Of a DNA stretch of 64,000 nt, positions 1 to 12,908 are shown one piece after another; the first letter of the stretch is position 1, and the number at the start of each line of letters is the position of its first letter. The notes under the pieces were generated by a model that worked only from the letters and a program-made list of their open reading frames with translations, did not search any database and was not told where the DNA came from. The DNA is taken from the NCBI RefSeq assembly GCF_000002425.4, contig NC_037259.1, positions 1,464,964-1,528,963 of the forward strand, read 5' to 3'. The DNA comes from Physcomitrium patens. Lineage: Eukaryota > Streptophyta > Bryopsida > Funariales > Funariaceae. A program made the position numbers and the translations under genes.

Positions 1-177
1 AAATTTCTACAAAAAAAAATATTTGATTTTTATTAAGAAAAAATAATTGGTATTAAAAAATTAAAAGTGAGTTTAAAAGTAGGTAGTCTATAACCTTCAA
101 AATACAACAATAGAAGTGGAATAACCTACTTACTTCTAATACAAAACAAGAACAACAAGTTAGCATTCTTATCAAAT

Positions 178-706
178 TGTCAATGATATCAATCTTAAAC
201 AACTAAAATATCAATATACTCTTGTATTATTCAAAAAGATTGTAAAATCACTCAAAGATAATATAATATTAAACTAAAATGGCTATTGCTAAAGATGAAA
301 AGACTAAAAAGTCTTGAAACAAGATTAAGGACTATTTGGGCATTGATAAGAATAAAGAAGGCTTTGTTCTTGCTTTCATACATACTATCCAATTAAGAAT
401 TATATGGTGTTGTTCTATAAGACTTCCAACACATGTCCAATTTGCAAGACATGTTTTTTAACTTTTAAGGTAAATTTCCTATATGCATGCTATATCATTA
501 GCTTGTACCAGAAGCCATCTATACGTATGACACATGGCTAACTTGTTGGCCAAGTTTCTAACCTACCAATCAATTATAAACATATATAAAGTCAAATATG
601 TATCTATAAAGTTTTTAAGAAGATGCGCCATAAGATATATCAAATCTACCTATATTTATTTTCTACCTATCACTTCTTATTTAAGTAAATATGTATGTCT
701 AGAACA
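178..706 (-). mobile_element. Solo LTR of the Ty3/gypsy chromodomain family, minus orientation
   Basis: Read on the minus strand this matches, piece by piece, the LTRs at 26,033-26,574 and 31,847-32,388: the TGTTCTAGACATA start, the AACTTGTTGGCCAAGTT block, the AATGGCTATTGCT block and the TTGACA end are all present in the right order. It begins TG and ends CA in that orientation. The 5 bases on each side are identical (CAAAT at 173-177 and at 707-711), which is the target-site duplication expected for a gypsy insertion. No internal region follows, so it is a solo LTR left by recombination between two LTRs. Length 529 bp against 542 bp for the better-preserved LTRs. Confidence 0.88.
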
Positions 707-3700
707 CAAATTATATTCTATTTTTTTAAAATTAAAATTTTATATTTTTTTGATTAATTATTTTTTTATGCAATGTATAATATAATTTTAATTATTTAAT
801 AAATAAAATTTAATAATAAAAAATTATTTTTTCTAAAAATATATTATTGGTAATATTTTTTACATGCAATTTGTTCTTTTTTTTGCTATTTTAATAAATA
901 GATTTTCTATTATCTTTTTTTTGGTCTTTTATATATTTTTTACATCATACTTTATTTGTAAGATTTTTATATATTGATATTTTTTTTATTAATCTAAAAT
1001 ATATGATTTATTGCTTTATCTTTATCCGTCTTCTATTTAAGCATTGTCTTTATCCTTTAAATTATTTGCCTTTAATTATCTTATTTTATGAAAATTTCTT
1101 ACAATATATTTTTTAAATAATTTAGAACTTAATGTAATCTTCTTAAACTTCTTTATTCCAACTAATTTTATAAGCAGCAATATTTTTTCTAATATTTATG
1201 AATTATTTGATCTTTATAACAATTTTTTAGATATTTAATAAAATTCTTAAGTTTGAATAAAAAATTAACTTTCCTACTTTTATTTGTCTATTTTTTACTT
1301 TATGTTTTCTAATAAGTTTCAATTTTAGACAAAAGAAAGATTTATTATGTATTATTGAAGCAAATTTTAATAAATATTATAATCCAATTAAAAGATATTG
1401 AATAAATAAATAATATATTTATATTTATTTATTTTAAATACTCGAATTTCGATATATAATCTATCTTATCTATCCTACACATTTACTTCTTTATGCATGT
1501 TGTTTTTAAAAACTTCAAAATGTTGTTTTCAGAAAAATAGTCTTCTAGTTAAAATCTAGATTCAAATAAATTTTTATATCTTCTTTATTTCTTGTAAGAA
1601 TTATTATACAAAATGATCATTCTTCTTATTTTTGTCTTTGACATGTTTTAATATCCACCAAAAATCTATAGAGTCCTATTTAGAAGTTAATCCATCAAGA
1701 TTTCTAAAATTCAATTTTTTAATGATAATTATTTTAATACATGATTCTTGTTAATCTAACCTATTTTTCAAAATATATTTTGAATGATTTATAATTTTTA
1801 ATGGTTATTTAAAAAAATTATGATTATTTATCTAATTTTAATATAGGCAACAATTATTAAATATCCTACATATTTCTTCAATTTTATTAGAATTATTAAT
1901 GTATCTTGGATCAACTCCTACTATGTTAAACTCTACATCATGTCATATGATTCTATTCAATTCTTAGGATATTGTTAATAGTTTATACATACTTATATTA
2001 TTATATTATTAAAATATCACATCTAGATTGTATATTATTTAACAAACTACATAATTTAGAAATATTTTTAAAATAGTATTTCTAGTAATATATAATATTT
2101 TTTTAATTTTATTTGAATTTGATTAGAATTATAAAATATGAGTAATAAATTTAGATATTATATTGTAGATAATAGGTTCTTCTATTTTTTGTACAAAATA
2201 TTAGATATTTTATTCTTTAAAATGATAGAATACTTAGTTGAATGCAATTTGTTTTTAGACACTTTATGGTTTTGACTTAAGTTTTTTATGACTTTTTGTG
2301 AATTTATGTCTAAAGATACACAATGTTATAATTTCAAAGTCTAAAAAAATATAAGAGTGGCATTTACAAAGTCATATATATTTTTTTGCTTTTTTATTCA
2401 AAGGTAGAATTTCTTTTATTGTATTAATTATTAGTCTCTTGATAAACCAAATCATTAGGCTAAAACATCCTCAAAGAAGCAATTTCAATCCATGATTGAG
2501 TTTCTAATTTTGTTTAATTATAATTATATGTTTAGATTTTTTAATAGATATTATTTCTATAATTATTTTAAAAATTAAATTAAAATCCTTCTCAATTGAT
2601 ATTTCTTTGATTCTACATCTATTAGCATCTTTTATTGCATTCTACATTGTTTCTTGCTTTCATTTAAGTTATTATAGATTTAAGAAATAATTTGGTATAG
2701 TTTCTTTAGTAATTTACAAATGAATATTGATATAGAAATAATCTCTATCTTGTACAAATTATTAGAAATTTATTTGTTTAAATTATGTCAAATTCACAAA
2801 GTCCTTATTTTTAAATGGTTATATACTAAAATTCTTTAGTAGATTCTATAGTTCTACTTTTTTGTTATTTTTATTTCTTTATAATAACTCATGCTTGAAA
2901 TATGCTTTAACTTCTTCCTAACCTATGATTAAGTATTTAAAACTTATTAATATTCTTTTCATTCTAGGTTCTTATTTTGTAATCATATATCTAATTTTTT
3001 AATTATTTTAGCAATTAAGAATATTACTACGTTGCCATAGGTATACTTACTTTGCACTCTTACTAACTATGTGTTGTCCTATCAACAACTTTATTAACGT
3101 CCAATCATAAGGAACATTTTATAATTTAGAGACAATGTTGTAGTTTAAACATAGTTCACAATGCATAGTTTTCAGAATAAATTGGATTATACATCACTGA
3201 AAGGAGGCAATAGTTTATCCATCTTAAATTGCAATATTTAGTGGACTTTAATGGGGATATGATGCAAATATGTAATGTATGAAATGTAGTAATTATGTTG
3301 CATGTTGCACATCAATCTTAACCTGAACTTTACATAGAAATATTTCTATCACCTTAAGTTTTTTTGTTGAAAAAAAAATTGTATGTGAAGTTATTTTTAG
3401 AATGTTTAATTTTAGAATGTTTAATTTTATAAATTTTAATTTCTCAATAATTCTTATTATTTTTAATTTAACATATTGAATTGCACAAGTTGGAAAGTCA
3501 AGTATCATAAATGATACTTTATATGCATCATATGTAGTTAAAATTGTAACTTTTTAATATTATTGACATTCATATGATAGAACAAGTTTTCATATTTTTA
3601 TTTTAAGAACAGTTAAAATTAAATACATGTCATTTCTATATGTGTGCTTCCATAAAAACTCAAAAAAAAAAAAAGGTTTTTTCATAATGAAATATTTGAT

Positions 3701-4437
3701 ATATTTCCAATGATGAAATTTCTGGAAAAACACAAGCTCTGGAAAGGGTTTAAATTTTTTTCTTTGACATCTATTAAAAACTAAGAAATTGTGTAGACTT
3801 TCTTTTTCAAAAATAAAATTACTCGGAGTTGAATAATTTTACTTTTCAAATACACTTTCTACATATCATCTATAAAAAATAATAGTTTGAAAACATGTTA
3901 TACTCACTGTGTAATAATCCCATCCATTAAAAATGAAGAAAATTTATAATATACTGTAGTACACAAAGAGGCATATAATTTAGTTTTTTTTCTCTTTTTT
4001 ATTTTCTTCTTCAATAAAACCTTTTTATATTACCATCGTGAATTTCCCTTGTTATATTTTTCAAGAAATATCAATTATAATATGCATATCTAACTTGTTT
4101 ATGTAAATATGCTTGAATTATTCTTTTCTAAAATAATTCAATAAATTTGAACTAGGGAGGAAATTTTCCTGTGTAAAATTCTTAAACAAGGAGATTACAT
4201 ATAGATTTAAATTAATGTTTCCAGAAATTAAAATTTTCAACAGTCACATTATTTAATAAAAATATTTAAATTGCCTCTAATGAATGCAAATGAATGCAAT
4301 TTTTTTCATGCTTACGAGCTCACACTTAAAGCTATATGAACAGTTTAATTGCAACTATTGTTTGGGTTTTAAACAGAATTTACTGTATATATATATATTT
4401 ATATATCATTATATGATTTTGAATGTATGCATTACAG

Positions 4438-4439
4438 GA

Positions 4440-4472
<33 letters not shown>
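4438..4472. repeat. (TA)n-(CA)n microsatellite
   Basis: An uninterrupted TA run followed by a short CA run. It lies just upstream of the telo-box pair. Confidence 0.85.
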
Positions 4473-4493
4473 TAGAGACATACATACACATAC

Positions 4494-4517
4494 AAACCCT
4501 AAGAGAGTTTAGGGTTT
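4494..4517. promoter_or_regulatory. Facing pair of telo-box motifs (AAACCCTA ... TTTAGGGTTT)
   Basis: AAACCCTAA and its reverse complement TTTAGGGTTTT lie about 6 bases apart and form an imperfect palindrome. Telo boxes are known plant promoter elements of ribosomal and ribosome-biogenesis genes. The next gene downstream is the ribosome-biogenesis factor NSA2, but the ATG is about 1.55 kb away, so a direct link is only inference. Another TTTAGGGTTTT copy lies in NSA2 intron 2 near 6,568-6,578. Confidence 0.35.
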
Positions 4518-5702
4518 TATAATAAAATCCAGTTACAAATGCTTTGCCCAAAGATGTTTGAATGTGAATATTTGGAGTGCAGGAGACTCAGAATTATTTC
4601 TACACCTGCTCAAAATTTCAGAAAATTAGTTTTTTGGGAGTTAAAAAGATATCATTTTCTAGTCTCCACTTCACTCACTTGTGTAAGAATCAAATAAAAT
4701 GAGAAATAAAATATTTTTTTAAGAAAAGGTAAACACTTAATTTGCTAAGAAAAAATTAAAGTAACTGTATATACATGTATATAAATACAGAGGAAGAAAT
4801 TGTATGATCTCTAGAATTTGAACTGAATGCTTAAAAAATAAATAAATAAATAAATAAATCTTTGAAATGTTTAGACATTGCGTAAGACTATGAGCATGAA
4901 ATGCACTAAAATTGTAGTTGATTTATAATCTATGTTATCTTTATGCTAATCCTAAAATGAGGCTCATTTTGAAGTAGCTTTGTGATGTTGCTTGATTTTG
5001 GACACATTTTTTGATGTATACTATGTTTTATACTTATCACATACCAAAAGATTGGACAACATTTCAAATTACAAATTTGGTATAAAAGAATTTATATAAT
5101 TCTATTAATAAATGCATGAAAATGAAAATTTCAGTAAAAGGATGTTTTAGAATAGAATAGAATAGAATGATTTTTATTTGATCGTTTTAATATGATCGAA
5201 ATTATTTCCAGCTTCCAAATTAGGATTATGTTTAATTTAATCAAAATTCAATGTAATAAAAAAAATATGTAATGGAAAAACATGAGGAAAATAAATAGTA
5301 GTTATTAAATCCACATACACTACTTTCAAATACACTATTTTATCATTAATTTGTAGTTAAAGCTCATAAAAAATAATCGTAATAATAATTTCATTTAGCT
5401 TTTAATTTATATTATTAAATAATTTAAAACATGATTTTCAATTTATTAATTTAAATAAATAATTATTTAAAATAATTTTTTTTTTTAGATAATAAGTAAA
5501 TATTTCTTTTTGTATGTTGTAAAAAATGAACCGGGGAAGAATGTTTTATTTGATTTGATTTAGAAAGATTGAGGTCTTACTTTCTCTCAATCTTAAAAAA
5601 ACCATTGAAATAGCAACTATTTTTCTCAACATGCATGTATTGAACTTTTATCAACAACATTATAAATTAAACCTCTAACATTGTAATATATATATGTATA
5701 TT

Positions 5703-6052
5703 ACAGAGGAGGACAATTCCGCCAAGGAATCTACGACCTGCCACTCGCAGAGCATTACGCTCCCATAATGACTAGACAACCGGGAAAGTGCCGCGGAAAC
5801 CGGCTACGTGCCGGTTTCGCCGGTGGCTCCTCCCCAACGTTGTTGCCGAAGCCACAAAGGGGCAAGGGCGGCGATGGCTCCGGCAGGGCATTGTGTGTGT
5901 GTGTGTGTGTTGCGCCGCCCTCACCTGGCGAGAGGACGACAAATCCTTTGTCTCCTAATTTGCGAGGTTGTTCTCTCATTCCCTCCTTCACGCCACTTCC
6001 CCCTCACGCCCAAGCCACAAACCTCGTGGCGGTGTTTTGAAAGTCTTTCACC
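5703..6052 (+). promoter_or_regulatory. Probable promoter and 5' leader of NSA2
   Basis: Base composition switches abruptly from AT-rich to GC-rich at about 5,703, and the stretch runs to the NSA2 start codon. It holds a (GT)n run at about 5,892-5,911 and a pyrimidine-rich stretch with CTCTCATTCCCTCCTTC near 5,972-5,990, reminiscent of leaders of translation-related genes. I see no clear TATA box. Several overlapping open frames here (for example 5,768-6,040) look like GC-driven chance frames. The transcription start cannot be fixed from sequence alone. Confidence 0.5.
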
Positions 6053-8296
6053 ATGGTAAGCTCTCTCCATTGTTTGCTTCATCACATTCATTGCGGCCTC
6101 TCTTCTCCGTTAGGGTATTTGTTGGAGATGCTTCTCCTGTTAAATTTTTGGTTGAGTTGTGGGAGGATTGTGAACTGTGTTTCGTTAACAGTCAGGTTCT
6201 CTGCCAGAGTTGGGTTAATTTAGCTCGGAGTGGCTACTGCCGTATGTTTAGGTTTGCGTTTGGGAGTTTTAAGGTTTTGGTGGTTGTGGAGGCATTGGGT
6301 TTGGGTTTTGAAGGTGTAGAGTTTGTTTGGTTAGTTTTGAATGGTGAGTTTGTAAACTTACTTTTGGTATTCTGTGTTATTTGTTTTTGTTTCCACTGGG
6401 TAACAGCCGCAGGGAGATCATATTGACTTGCATCGCAAGCGTCATGGGTACCGACCGGATTACTTCGAAAGGAAGCGCAAGAAAGATGCGCGTGAAGTTC
6501 ATAAACGGGCGGCCTTCGCCCAGAAGGTATGACGTCAACTTTCTCCCAAATTTTACAGTCTTTGGGGTTTAGGGTTTTGTTAGAATTGGTTAGACTTGTG
6601 TCTGTTAACTCACAGTGTTCTGGTGTGGGTTACAGGCTCTGGGTATCAAGGGTAAGATGTACGCGAAGAAGCGGTACTCAGAGAAGGCTACCATGAAGAA
6701 AACGTAAGGAGTCATTCGACACCGTTACATTCCTGCCGAATTTCTTTAAGTATTGGGTTTTCTTTTTGGGTATGTAGTTATTATTTGTATTAACTGTTTT
6801 AATTTTTCTGTCTTCTTCTACAGATTGGCTATGCATTCTGAACGAACCAATCGCCACAAAGCTGATGACCAAGTACAAGATGGAGCTGTACCTGCTTACC
6901 TATTGGATCGTGAACAAACTGCCCGTGCTAAGGTATTGATTTTTAAGTATATTTCTCTTTTTTCGCTGATCCTTTGATAATGGACTTAAAACTTTTCGCT
7001 TCTGACTTGAAAAGTGCTGGTTATTGTGTGCGCGTTCATTCTTTTGAATCAGTTTCTGTACTCCTGAAAGTTTTTCATTTTGCGGTGAAAAACATTTGCC
7101 GTCAAAGTCACTTCATTTCGTATTTTCCGCCTATAATACTTTCATGCGAATTTTCAGGTTCTCAGCAACACCATCAAGCAGAAACGTAAGGAGAAGGCTG
7201 GTAAATGGGAGGTGCCTCTTCCTAAGGTGAGCCGATATCGTACGAATGCTGTAGCTTGTGAAACTCTTGAATAATCCACCACATCACTTAAATTGTGAAG
7301 TACGTGAACGGAGGCGATGTGGTTTCAAAATAGAGTGTTCGAGGTCGGCTGTGACGTAGCGGATCTGCGAAGGGATTTGAGGTTGAACAAGGATACGATG
7401 AAGTTTTGTGGATGTTTTCGTAAATCTTGCTTTACAAGCTATGTTTTGTGTGGTGTAGGTGCGGCCTATTGCTGAAGATGAAATGTTCCGTGTGTTGAGG
7501 ACGGGAAAAAGAAAGTGTGAGTTATCGTGATTACGACCTCACTTCTTTATATTTTATTTTCTCCTTTATAAGTGAATGATTTCTTGTCTACAGTAGCTAC
7601 ATTAAGGCCGTTTTAACTACTTTTTGGGTTGTCTGACTGCTAAATTTTTCAATGCTGTTGGGTATTCATCATGCTAACGTATATGTCGTGGTTCCTTCGT
7701 GTTTCAGCTAAGCAATGGAAACGAATGGTGACGAAGGTCACATTTGTTGGACCAGGCTTCACTCGCAAGCCTCCTAAGTACGAGCGGTTTATCAGGCCCA
7801 TGGGACTTCGTTTTACCAAAGCTCATGTAACGCATCCAGAGCTTAAGTGCACTTTTAATTTAGACATCATTGGAGTTAAGAAGAATCCCAACGGACCTAT
7901 GTACACGTCGATGGGAGTAATCACGAAGGGTACCATCATCGAGGTATGTTCGTTTCTAAGCTTATCCTTTGTATCTTTGTCTACTCCTTCCAGCACTGCA
8001 GCTCCAATTGCCTCTGTTTAGTCTTACCTTTCAGAGCAGCCGGCCAAGGACTGTACCTGCTTCGCACCTGATATACTCACGTTGTTATTGTGAACCTTTG
8101 TAGCCTAATGAGTACGCCCCTTATCAAACGCGTCTTAGGGTACAGTGTAACAATATGTGAATTTTTATGCATGCAGGTGAATGTCAGTGAGTTGGGACTC
8201 GTGACACCAGCTGGAAAAGTTGTATGGGGTAAATATGCCCAAGTTACAAATAACCCTGAAAATGATGGTTGCATCAATGGAGTGCTACTTGTGTAA
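6053..8296 (+). CDS. NSA2: Ribosome biogenesis protein NSA2 (TINP1 homologue), 8 exons
   Basis: NSA2 is a nucleolar factor needed for maturation of the 27S pre-rRNA and of the 60S ribosomal subunit. Exons, all with GT..AG borders and matching phases: 6053-6055, 6407-6526, 6636-6703, 6824-6932, 7158-7226, 7459-7516, 7708-7943, 8177-8296. They join to 783 bases, that is 260 residues plus stop, the standard family length. Family hallmarks: the basic N-terminus with [19 protein letters not shown], the block [40 protein letters not shown], and the C-terminus [12 protein letters not shown]...NNPENDGCI. The S8e-like C-terminal half is fully conserved. Exon 1 supplies only the initiator ATG; the start is secure because exon 2 then opens with PQGDH, matching the usual MPQ N-terminus. 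No damage was seen, so I judge it functional. Confidence 0.96.
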
Positions 8297-9780
8297 CGCG
8301 GACAAATGTCATCGGGATCTGCAGTTAGAAAGCCTGCGTTTTTTTGGGCCCCAGCAGCCAGTTCGAAGAAATCTGGATGCTTTGGCGTCGTTGCTACTGC
8401 GTGAGAAGATGCAATTCGTGTGCGACATTCAGCTCTCGTAGAGTTCGATCGCTGAAGTAGAGACTCGTACTCGTTGCTGCAAGTGGGCAACGTGAATGTG
8501 CGAGGTTTATCGTTAGAAGGGTTAGTAACCCGATATAATTCCAGTAGGCTTTGATGACATTTTTCCATGTCGTTCACAATAGGATGATATTTCTTGGCTT
8601 TATATTGGAATATTCCTACTTCAACTGTAACATGCTTCATAATTGGCACGGCGATGTCACTACGATATCAATTTGTATTTCCTTTTTCAATGATTTTTAT
8701 TTTCTCACAGTTAAATGTACAATGTTTGAGAGTCATTTATGCATGTTTTTATTATAAATGTAAAACAAACTGAGAAGGAAGAACTAGAAATTGACAGGTA
8801 TTAATATTATTCAAAGCGAATATTATGAATCCGTCAAGGTAACTCTGATGAGTGACAATCTCCTTACTTGAAAGTAGTGTTGGCGAGTTTAGAGATAGAC
8901 CTAGTCTCCCTGTTTGTATACTACCTGAGAGATTCACAATGTAGTCAGGCTGTTCGACTAGAAGTAATTATCTTTAGAAGTCCCGATCTTTGTGTAATTC
9001 TAAATTCCAATAAAGTTAACAGGTAAAGTCATTGCAATTTTCTATCTTCATGGTGGTTTTTATTGCACCACCTCCACTCCTCAGTGAAATTTTAACTTAA
9101 AATATGCCCCTTTTTTTTTTCTTACTTTTCCGTTTTTACGATGTACGAAATAAAAGTACGTCATATAAGATGATTTCTTTTTGAAAGATTCTCTACTTTA
9201 TTATGATTTTGTTTGCCCTCTAAAACCGCTATGATTTTCTATAAGTCTTCTGCATTCATTAGAACTTTTAGAACCTGTTTTGGAATCAATCTTAAATTGG
9301 AGCGTTAGGCTCCACCATGTCTGCTCATATGTTTATTTAATTTTAAAATGGGTCTAGCAACACTTGTTGGGACGAAATTGTTCACCTATAGAAAACAATT
9401 TCAAAACAACAAATAAAATCCATCATTTAATCTAAAAGTAAAACATGTTTGAAAACATGGTTTTAAGTTGCATGTTTATTTTTTGATGGTTTTAATTGAA
9501 TGGAGTTCTATATTTAAGCATTCCTATCAAATCACATTGAAAATACTTGCAAAAGAATTGGCACAAATAACACATCAAAGGTGAAAAAAACTTGTGCAAA
9601 ATTCGAACAGTAATTGTTGAACTTCACAATAAGAATCCGAGCCTCAAACTTGCTAATTTGCACTCTTACTAGACGGGAAAATTACCCACCCAATATCACA
9701 ATGTGAGAAAATAAGCCCCCAACTTTGACTCATTCCTCTCAACTACACAGAATCAGGTGGTGATAGAGTTCCAAGGCAGA
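8297..9780 (+). other. NSA2 3' flank and intergenic sequence
   Basis: The first several hundred bases after the NSA2 stop are of moderate GC and probably hold its 3' untranslated region; AT-rich stretches with possible polyadenylation signals (AATAAA-like) occur near 9,008 and 9,410. From about 9,000 the sequence grows AT-rich. A minus-strand open frame at 8,077-8,649 overlaps the last NSA2 exon and has no recognisable family, so I do not call it. Nothing else is supported. Confidence 0.5.
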
Positions 9781-11021
9781 CACACACACGCCCTCACCCT
9801 GCCCCTCCCACCCAGCCCATGATTCGGCATATCCATGTTGCAAATATCATGCAACTAACAGTGTCACCGACGACAACGCTCTTCCCTGATCCAACAGCAA
9901 GCGACAGGAACTCTAGATTCCACAAAAACCTCAGGGAGCACAACGACCCTACCATTTGGGGAATACCATCTCACAGTTTTGCAACGTTAAGAACTAGGGC
10001 GTTGACTGGGTCCACAGTAAAAATTCTTTCTCGACCAATCGATAAAATTCGCTGCATTGTTGGCAACAGAAAGGTGATGCTACGCGTTACCCACACCGTT
10101 GACTGGTGACTTGGCAGGTTGAATAACGGCTACAACGGTGATGGTGGTGGTGGCTGGAGAAGTAAGTGATTATTTTGTGGTGTGCGTCCAGTTTCATGCG
10201 AATCTTCGTCATGGCTGTTCTGAATTCCTCATATAAATTCAGTTGGAATTGATGTGGAAGCTGTGTGCCTGCCAAATTCAGTCAAGTGAAACTCATGTTT
10301 GACAAATGTGAAGCTGCCGGATTGGATCACATGTGTTTAGGTTGCGGGATTCTCGTGGAATCCGAGAGTTGTGATTGAGCTTTAAGTGTAGAGGAGTTGG
10401 ATTCTGTAATCAAAAGGAGTAGTGATTGAGCTCTTTTAGTCTGGAGGAGTTGTGTTTCAAGGACACCGGTGAAAGTTCGGAGTTCGACGAGAAGTGACTG
10501 ATGATGAGCTGGATTTCGAAGTAATATTGATCGAGTGCTGGTTGGCACTGATTTCCTCAGTGTTAGTTCGAAGGGTCGAATCTGGAATCGGTGTGAGTGA
10601 CAAGCTGGAATTTGCGTGGGTTGTTTCTGTAGGGTGGGTTGCAACTATAATTGCGTACAAGGGGTTTAGGGAGGGGTTTTAGTATTCTGAAGTAGCAAGC
10701 CGATTTTACGTGAGAGGGACGTTTTGAAGAGGGGAAAGCTTGCTGGGAAATTTTCTGGTTCAAATCGAAGAAGATAAAAATGTTCAGCTGCTTGGCATCG
10801 CGAATTTTTTTTGCAATCGAAACGAAAGTGTGCATCGCTCGACTTTTTTCTTTCAGGCTGGAGCTCAAATACTGGGCTGATTAGAGTGCTGTTGGAGACA
10901 AAATCCGGAAACGAGAGCTTGCTTACAATATTCAAATTAAAGATCAATCGCGTGCCTCCACAATTCGGAGAAAGAAGCGGAAAATTTCGAAGCAAGATTT
11001 GTATGGCCTTCGCAGGCGCCA
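9781..11021 (+). promoter_or_regulatory. Upstream region and probable 5' leader of the ERF gene
   Basis: A stretch of moderate GC without convincing coding content precedes the ERF start codon. Short open frames on both strands lack family similarity. Upstream ATGs are present (for example 10,811, a frame ending at 11,038 that overlaps the ERF start in another frame), so translation of the ERF could be affected by upstream frames if transcription starts far upstream. I cannot locate the transcription start. Confidence 0.4.
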
Positions 11022-12908
11022 ATGTCAGACCAGCTTGAAACTAACAAACAACCAGAGATTCAAAGACCCCCTGACTCAAATCCTAACGCATCGAACTCCA
11101 CCTACCGGGGTATACCCAACCCAGTCACCGAAGTCTCCATGATCATAAACGCGCTGACGAATGCTGCAGGACTGCTTGAACCATTGCAAGTGCCGGAACA
11201 CGGCTATGGCGCACAATGTGCCAAGACTTTCCGAATGGTGTCAACGACACGAGGCTCACAGTCAGAGCATGTAGACGTCGCTGGCGCATCTGCAACGCCG
11301 TGGTTGCCAATCAATGCGGAGTGGAGCGAGCAGACCCCGCAAAGAAGCAGCCCTAGCCACGCCCAGGACAACTCCCCCCAGTCTGCCCAGTTCCGTGAAT
11401 CAAGTTGGCAGCAACAGCAACAACAGCAGCAACAGCAGCAGCAGCTCCAGCGTCCTCTTGCCCCGTTGCAGCCTCGAGGTAGGTATTGAATGAACTCTTC
11501 ACTTCTCCTCACAACCGACCATAAGAACTTCTGACAGTGTTGGTCCTCAGGACAGCTTTAGGTCACGATGCCCGGAGTGTAAGTTAAGGCACGAAGGCAT
11601 TGCTTTCTTTTGGTATAATATTAAAGTATGTGGGGCCATAGTTCCCAGTAAGCGTGTCTAAAACTATTTGGATTCGTACGCAACCTGGGGAAGCTTTGAA
11701 CTTCAGTCTCTTCCATTTCCTCGTAGCGAACAGCCGCCTCTCCATGAATCATCAACAGTCGATGTCATCGACATTAGAATTTTATGTGCTTGCACTTAGG
11801 TGGGGTATTGCAGATATGGGATAGAGTTGATGCTGAGCTTCGTCTTGGGTTTGAATTGTGAATCGCAGAGTCCCAAATGCACAGGACAGGGTTCGATCAG
11901 GACTCGAGCGGCCACTTTGCTGGAGCAGAAGCCGAGGCGGTGCACAGCCTGGAGCCAGAGAAGAAGCGCAAGTTCCGCGGCGTGAGACAGCGGCCGTGGG
12001 GGAAATGGGCAGCCGAAATCCGTGACCCCAAGAAGGCTGCACGAGTGTGGCTGGGAACATATGACACCGCGGAGGAGGCCGCGCAGGCTTACGATAATGC
12101 AGCCAAGGAGTTTCGGGGATTGCGTGCCAAGTTGAATTTTCCCGATGGGGAGCATCTGGGCATCGGAACGTCTTCGAGGATAAGCTCCTCATCGAGAACA
12201 GCTCGCGGACCATCCAGCGATTCACCTCGCGCCTCGTCTGATGCAACCTCCGGATCTCTCTTTGCGCCTAACGCAAGGCATCAACTCTCTATTGTCGAAT
12301 CGTTTCTTTACAGTGATTCTCATTCGGTTCCTGAGAATTCAAGCTGGAATTCTCCGACTCGCACTTCCTCGAGCACAGACCACTCTCCAGCTTACTCTGC
12401 GCCCGCGACGTCCTCCGAGACACCTTACTTATCCGGGTACTCTTACTTTCAACCTGATTCTGGGTCGCCGTCTTATTACAATCAATTGGGTCCGTATCAA
12501 GAGCGTCGGTCGTGGCAGGAGACGCCTAGCTCCTCCGGTCACCAAACCATCGGCATGCACAACGATTCAGCGGCTGATAACCGGAGCCCTTCGAACATAT
12601 ATCAGCCAACTTATTCAAGCACTCCAGATGAGTACTCCACATCGGGATCGTTCATGGCAACTTCGTCAAGTTACATGAATTTGCATGATCAGGAAGCAAT
12701 CGACCCCTACAATTGGGCACCTCAATATGCGTCGAATGAATCAGACCGCTATTCCTGTTTCCAGAATCTGCAAAGCTCAAGTGCACCGGAGCTCTCGTAC
12801 GATCAGATCTTTGAGCAGGACTCGGGTGCTTTGCCTTCTTCGAACACAGGAAATCTATCACCTAGTTATTACTTTCCATTCTATGACAGGCAACAGCAAT
12901 TTATTTGA
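11022..12908 (+). CDS. AP2/ERF transcription factor, 2 exons
   Basis: An ethylene-response-factor type DNA-binding protein, expected to act in the nucleus on GCC-box-like sites. Exon 1 is 11022-11478 and exon 2 is 11869-12908; the donor GTAGGT and an acceptor after TCGCAG join in phase 1 to give 498 residues. A single AP2 domain lies at about residues 188-245: the YRG-like element ([12 protein letters not shown]), WAAEIRD with the Ala and Asp typical of ERF rather than DREB proteins, [12 protein letters not shown] and AYDNAA, ending RAKLNFPD. Exon 1 holds the stretch [12 protein letters not shown] near residue 40, which resembles the N-terminal motif of ERF group X (ABR1-like) proteins, and a 12-residue Gln tract at about 11,407-11,445. 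The C-terminus is rich in Ser, Tyr and Pro. The domain call is secure; the exact orthologue and the first ATG are less so. An alternative start at 11,877 would drop exon 1. Confidence 0.88.
11407..11451 (+). repeat. CAG/CAA trinucleotide tract encoding poly-Gln
   Basis: Mixed CAG and CAA codons give about 12 consecutive glutamines near the end of ERF exon 1, just before the splice donor. The codon mixture suggests a stable tract. Poly-Gln is common in activation regions of plant transcription factors. Confidence 0.85.

Larger units (their letters stand above)
712..5702. other. AT-rich intergenic region without recognisable genes
   Basis: About 5 kb of very AT-rich sequence with frequent stops in all frames. 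I found no conserved motif, splice structure or RNA gene. It probably contains decayed transposon sequence, but nothing that I can assign. Small features inside: an (AAAT)n run near 4,836-4,858, a (TA)n/(CA)n microsatellite at about 4,438-4,472, an (AGAAT)n run near 5,150-5,168, and a facing pair of telo-box motifs at 4,494-4,517. Confidence 0.6.

Noticed and set aside
5968..6426. A 152-codon frame overlapping the NSA2 start
   Set aside because: It runs through NSA2 intron 1 and into exon 2 in another frame; the sequence is typical of a T-rich intron.
8077..8649. A 190-codon minus-strand frame over the NSA2 3' end
   Set aside because: It is antisense to the last NSA2 exon and shows no family similarity.
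11204..11512. A minus-strand frame with a poly-Cys run
   Set aside because: It is the reverse reading of the poly-Gln tract of the ERF gene.
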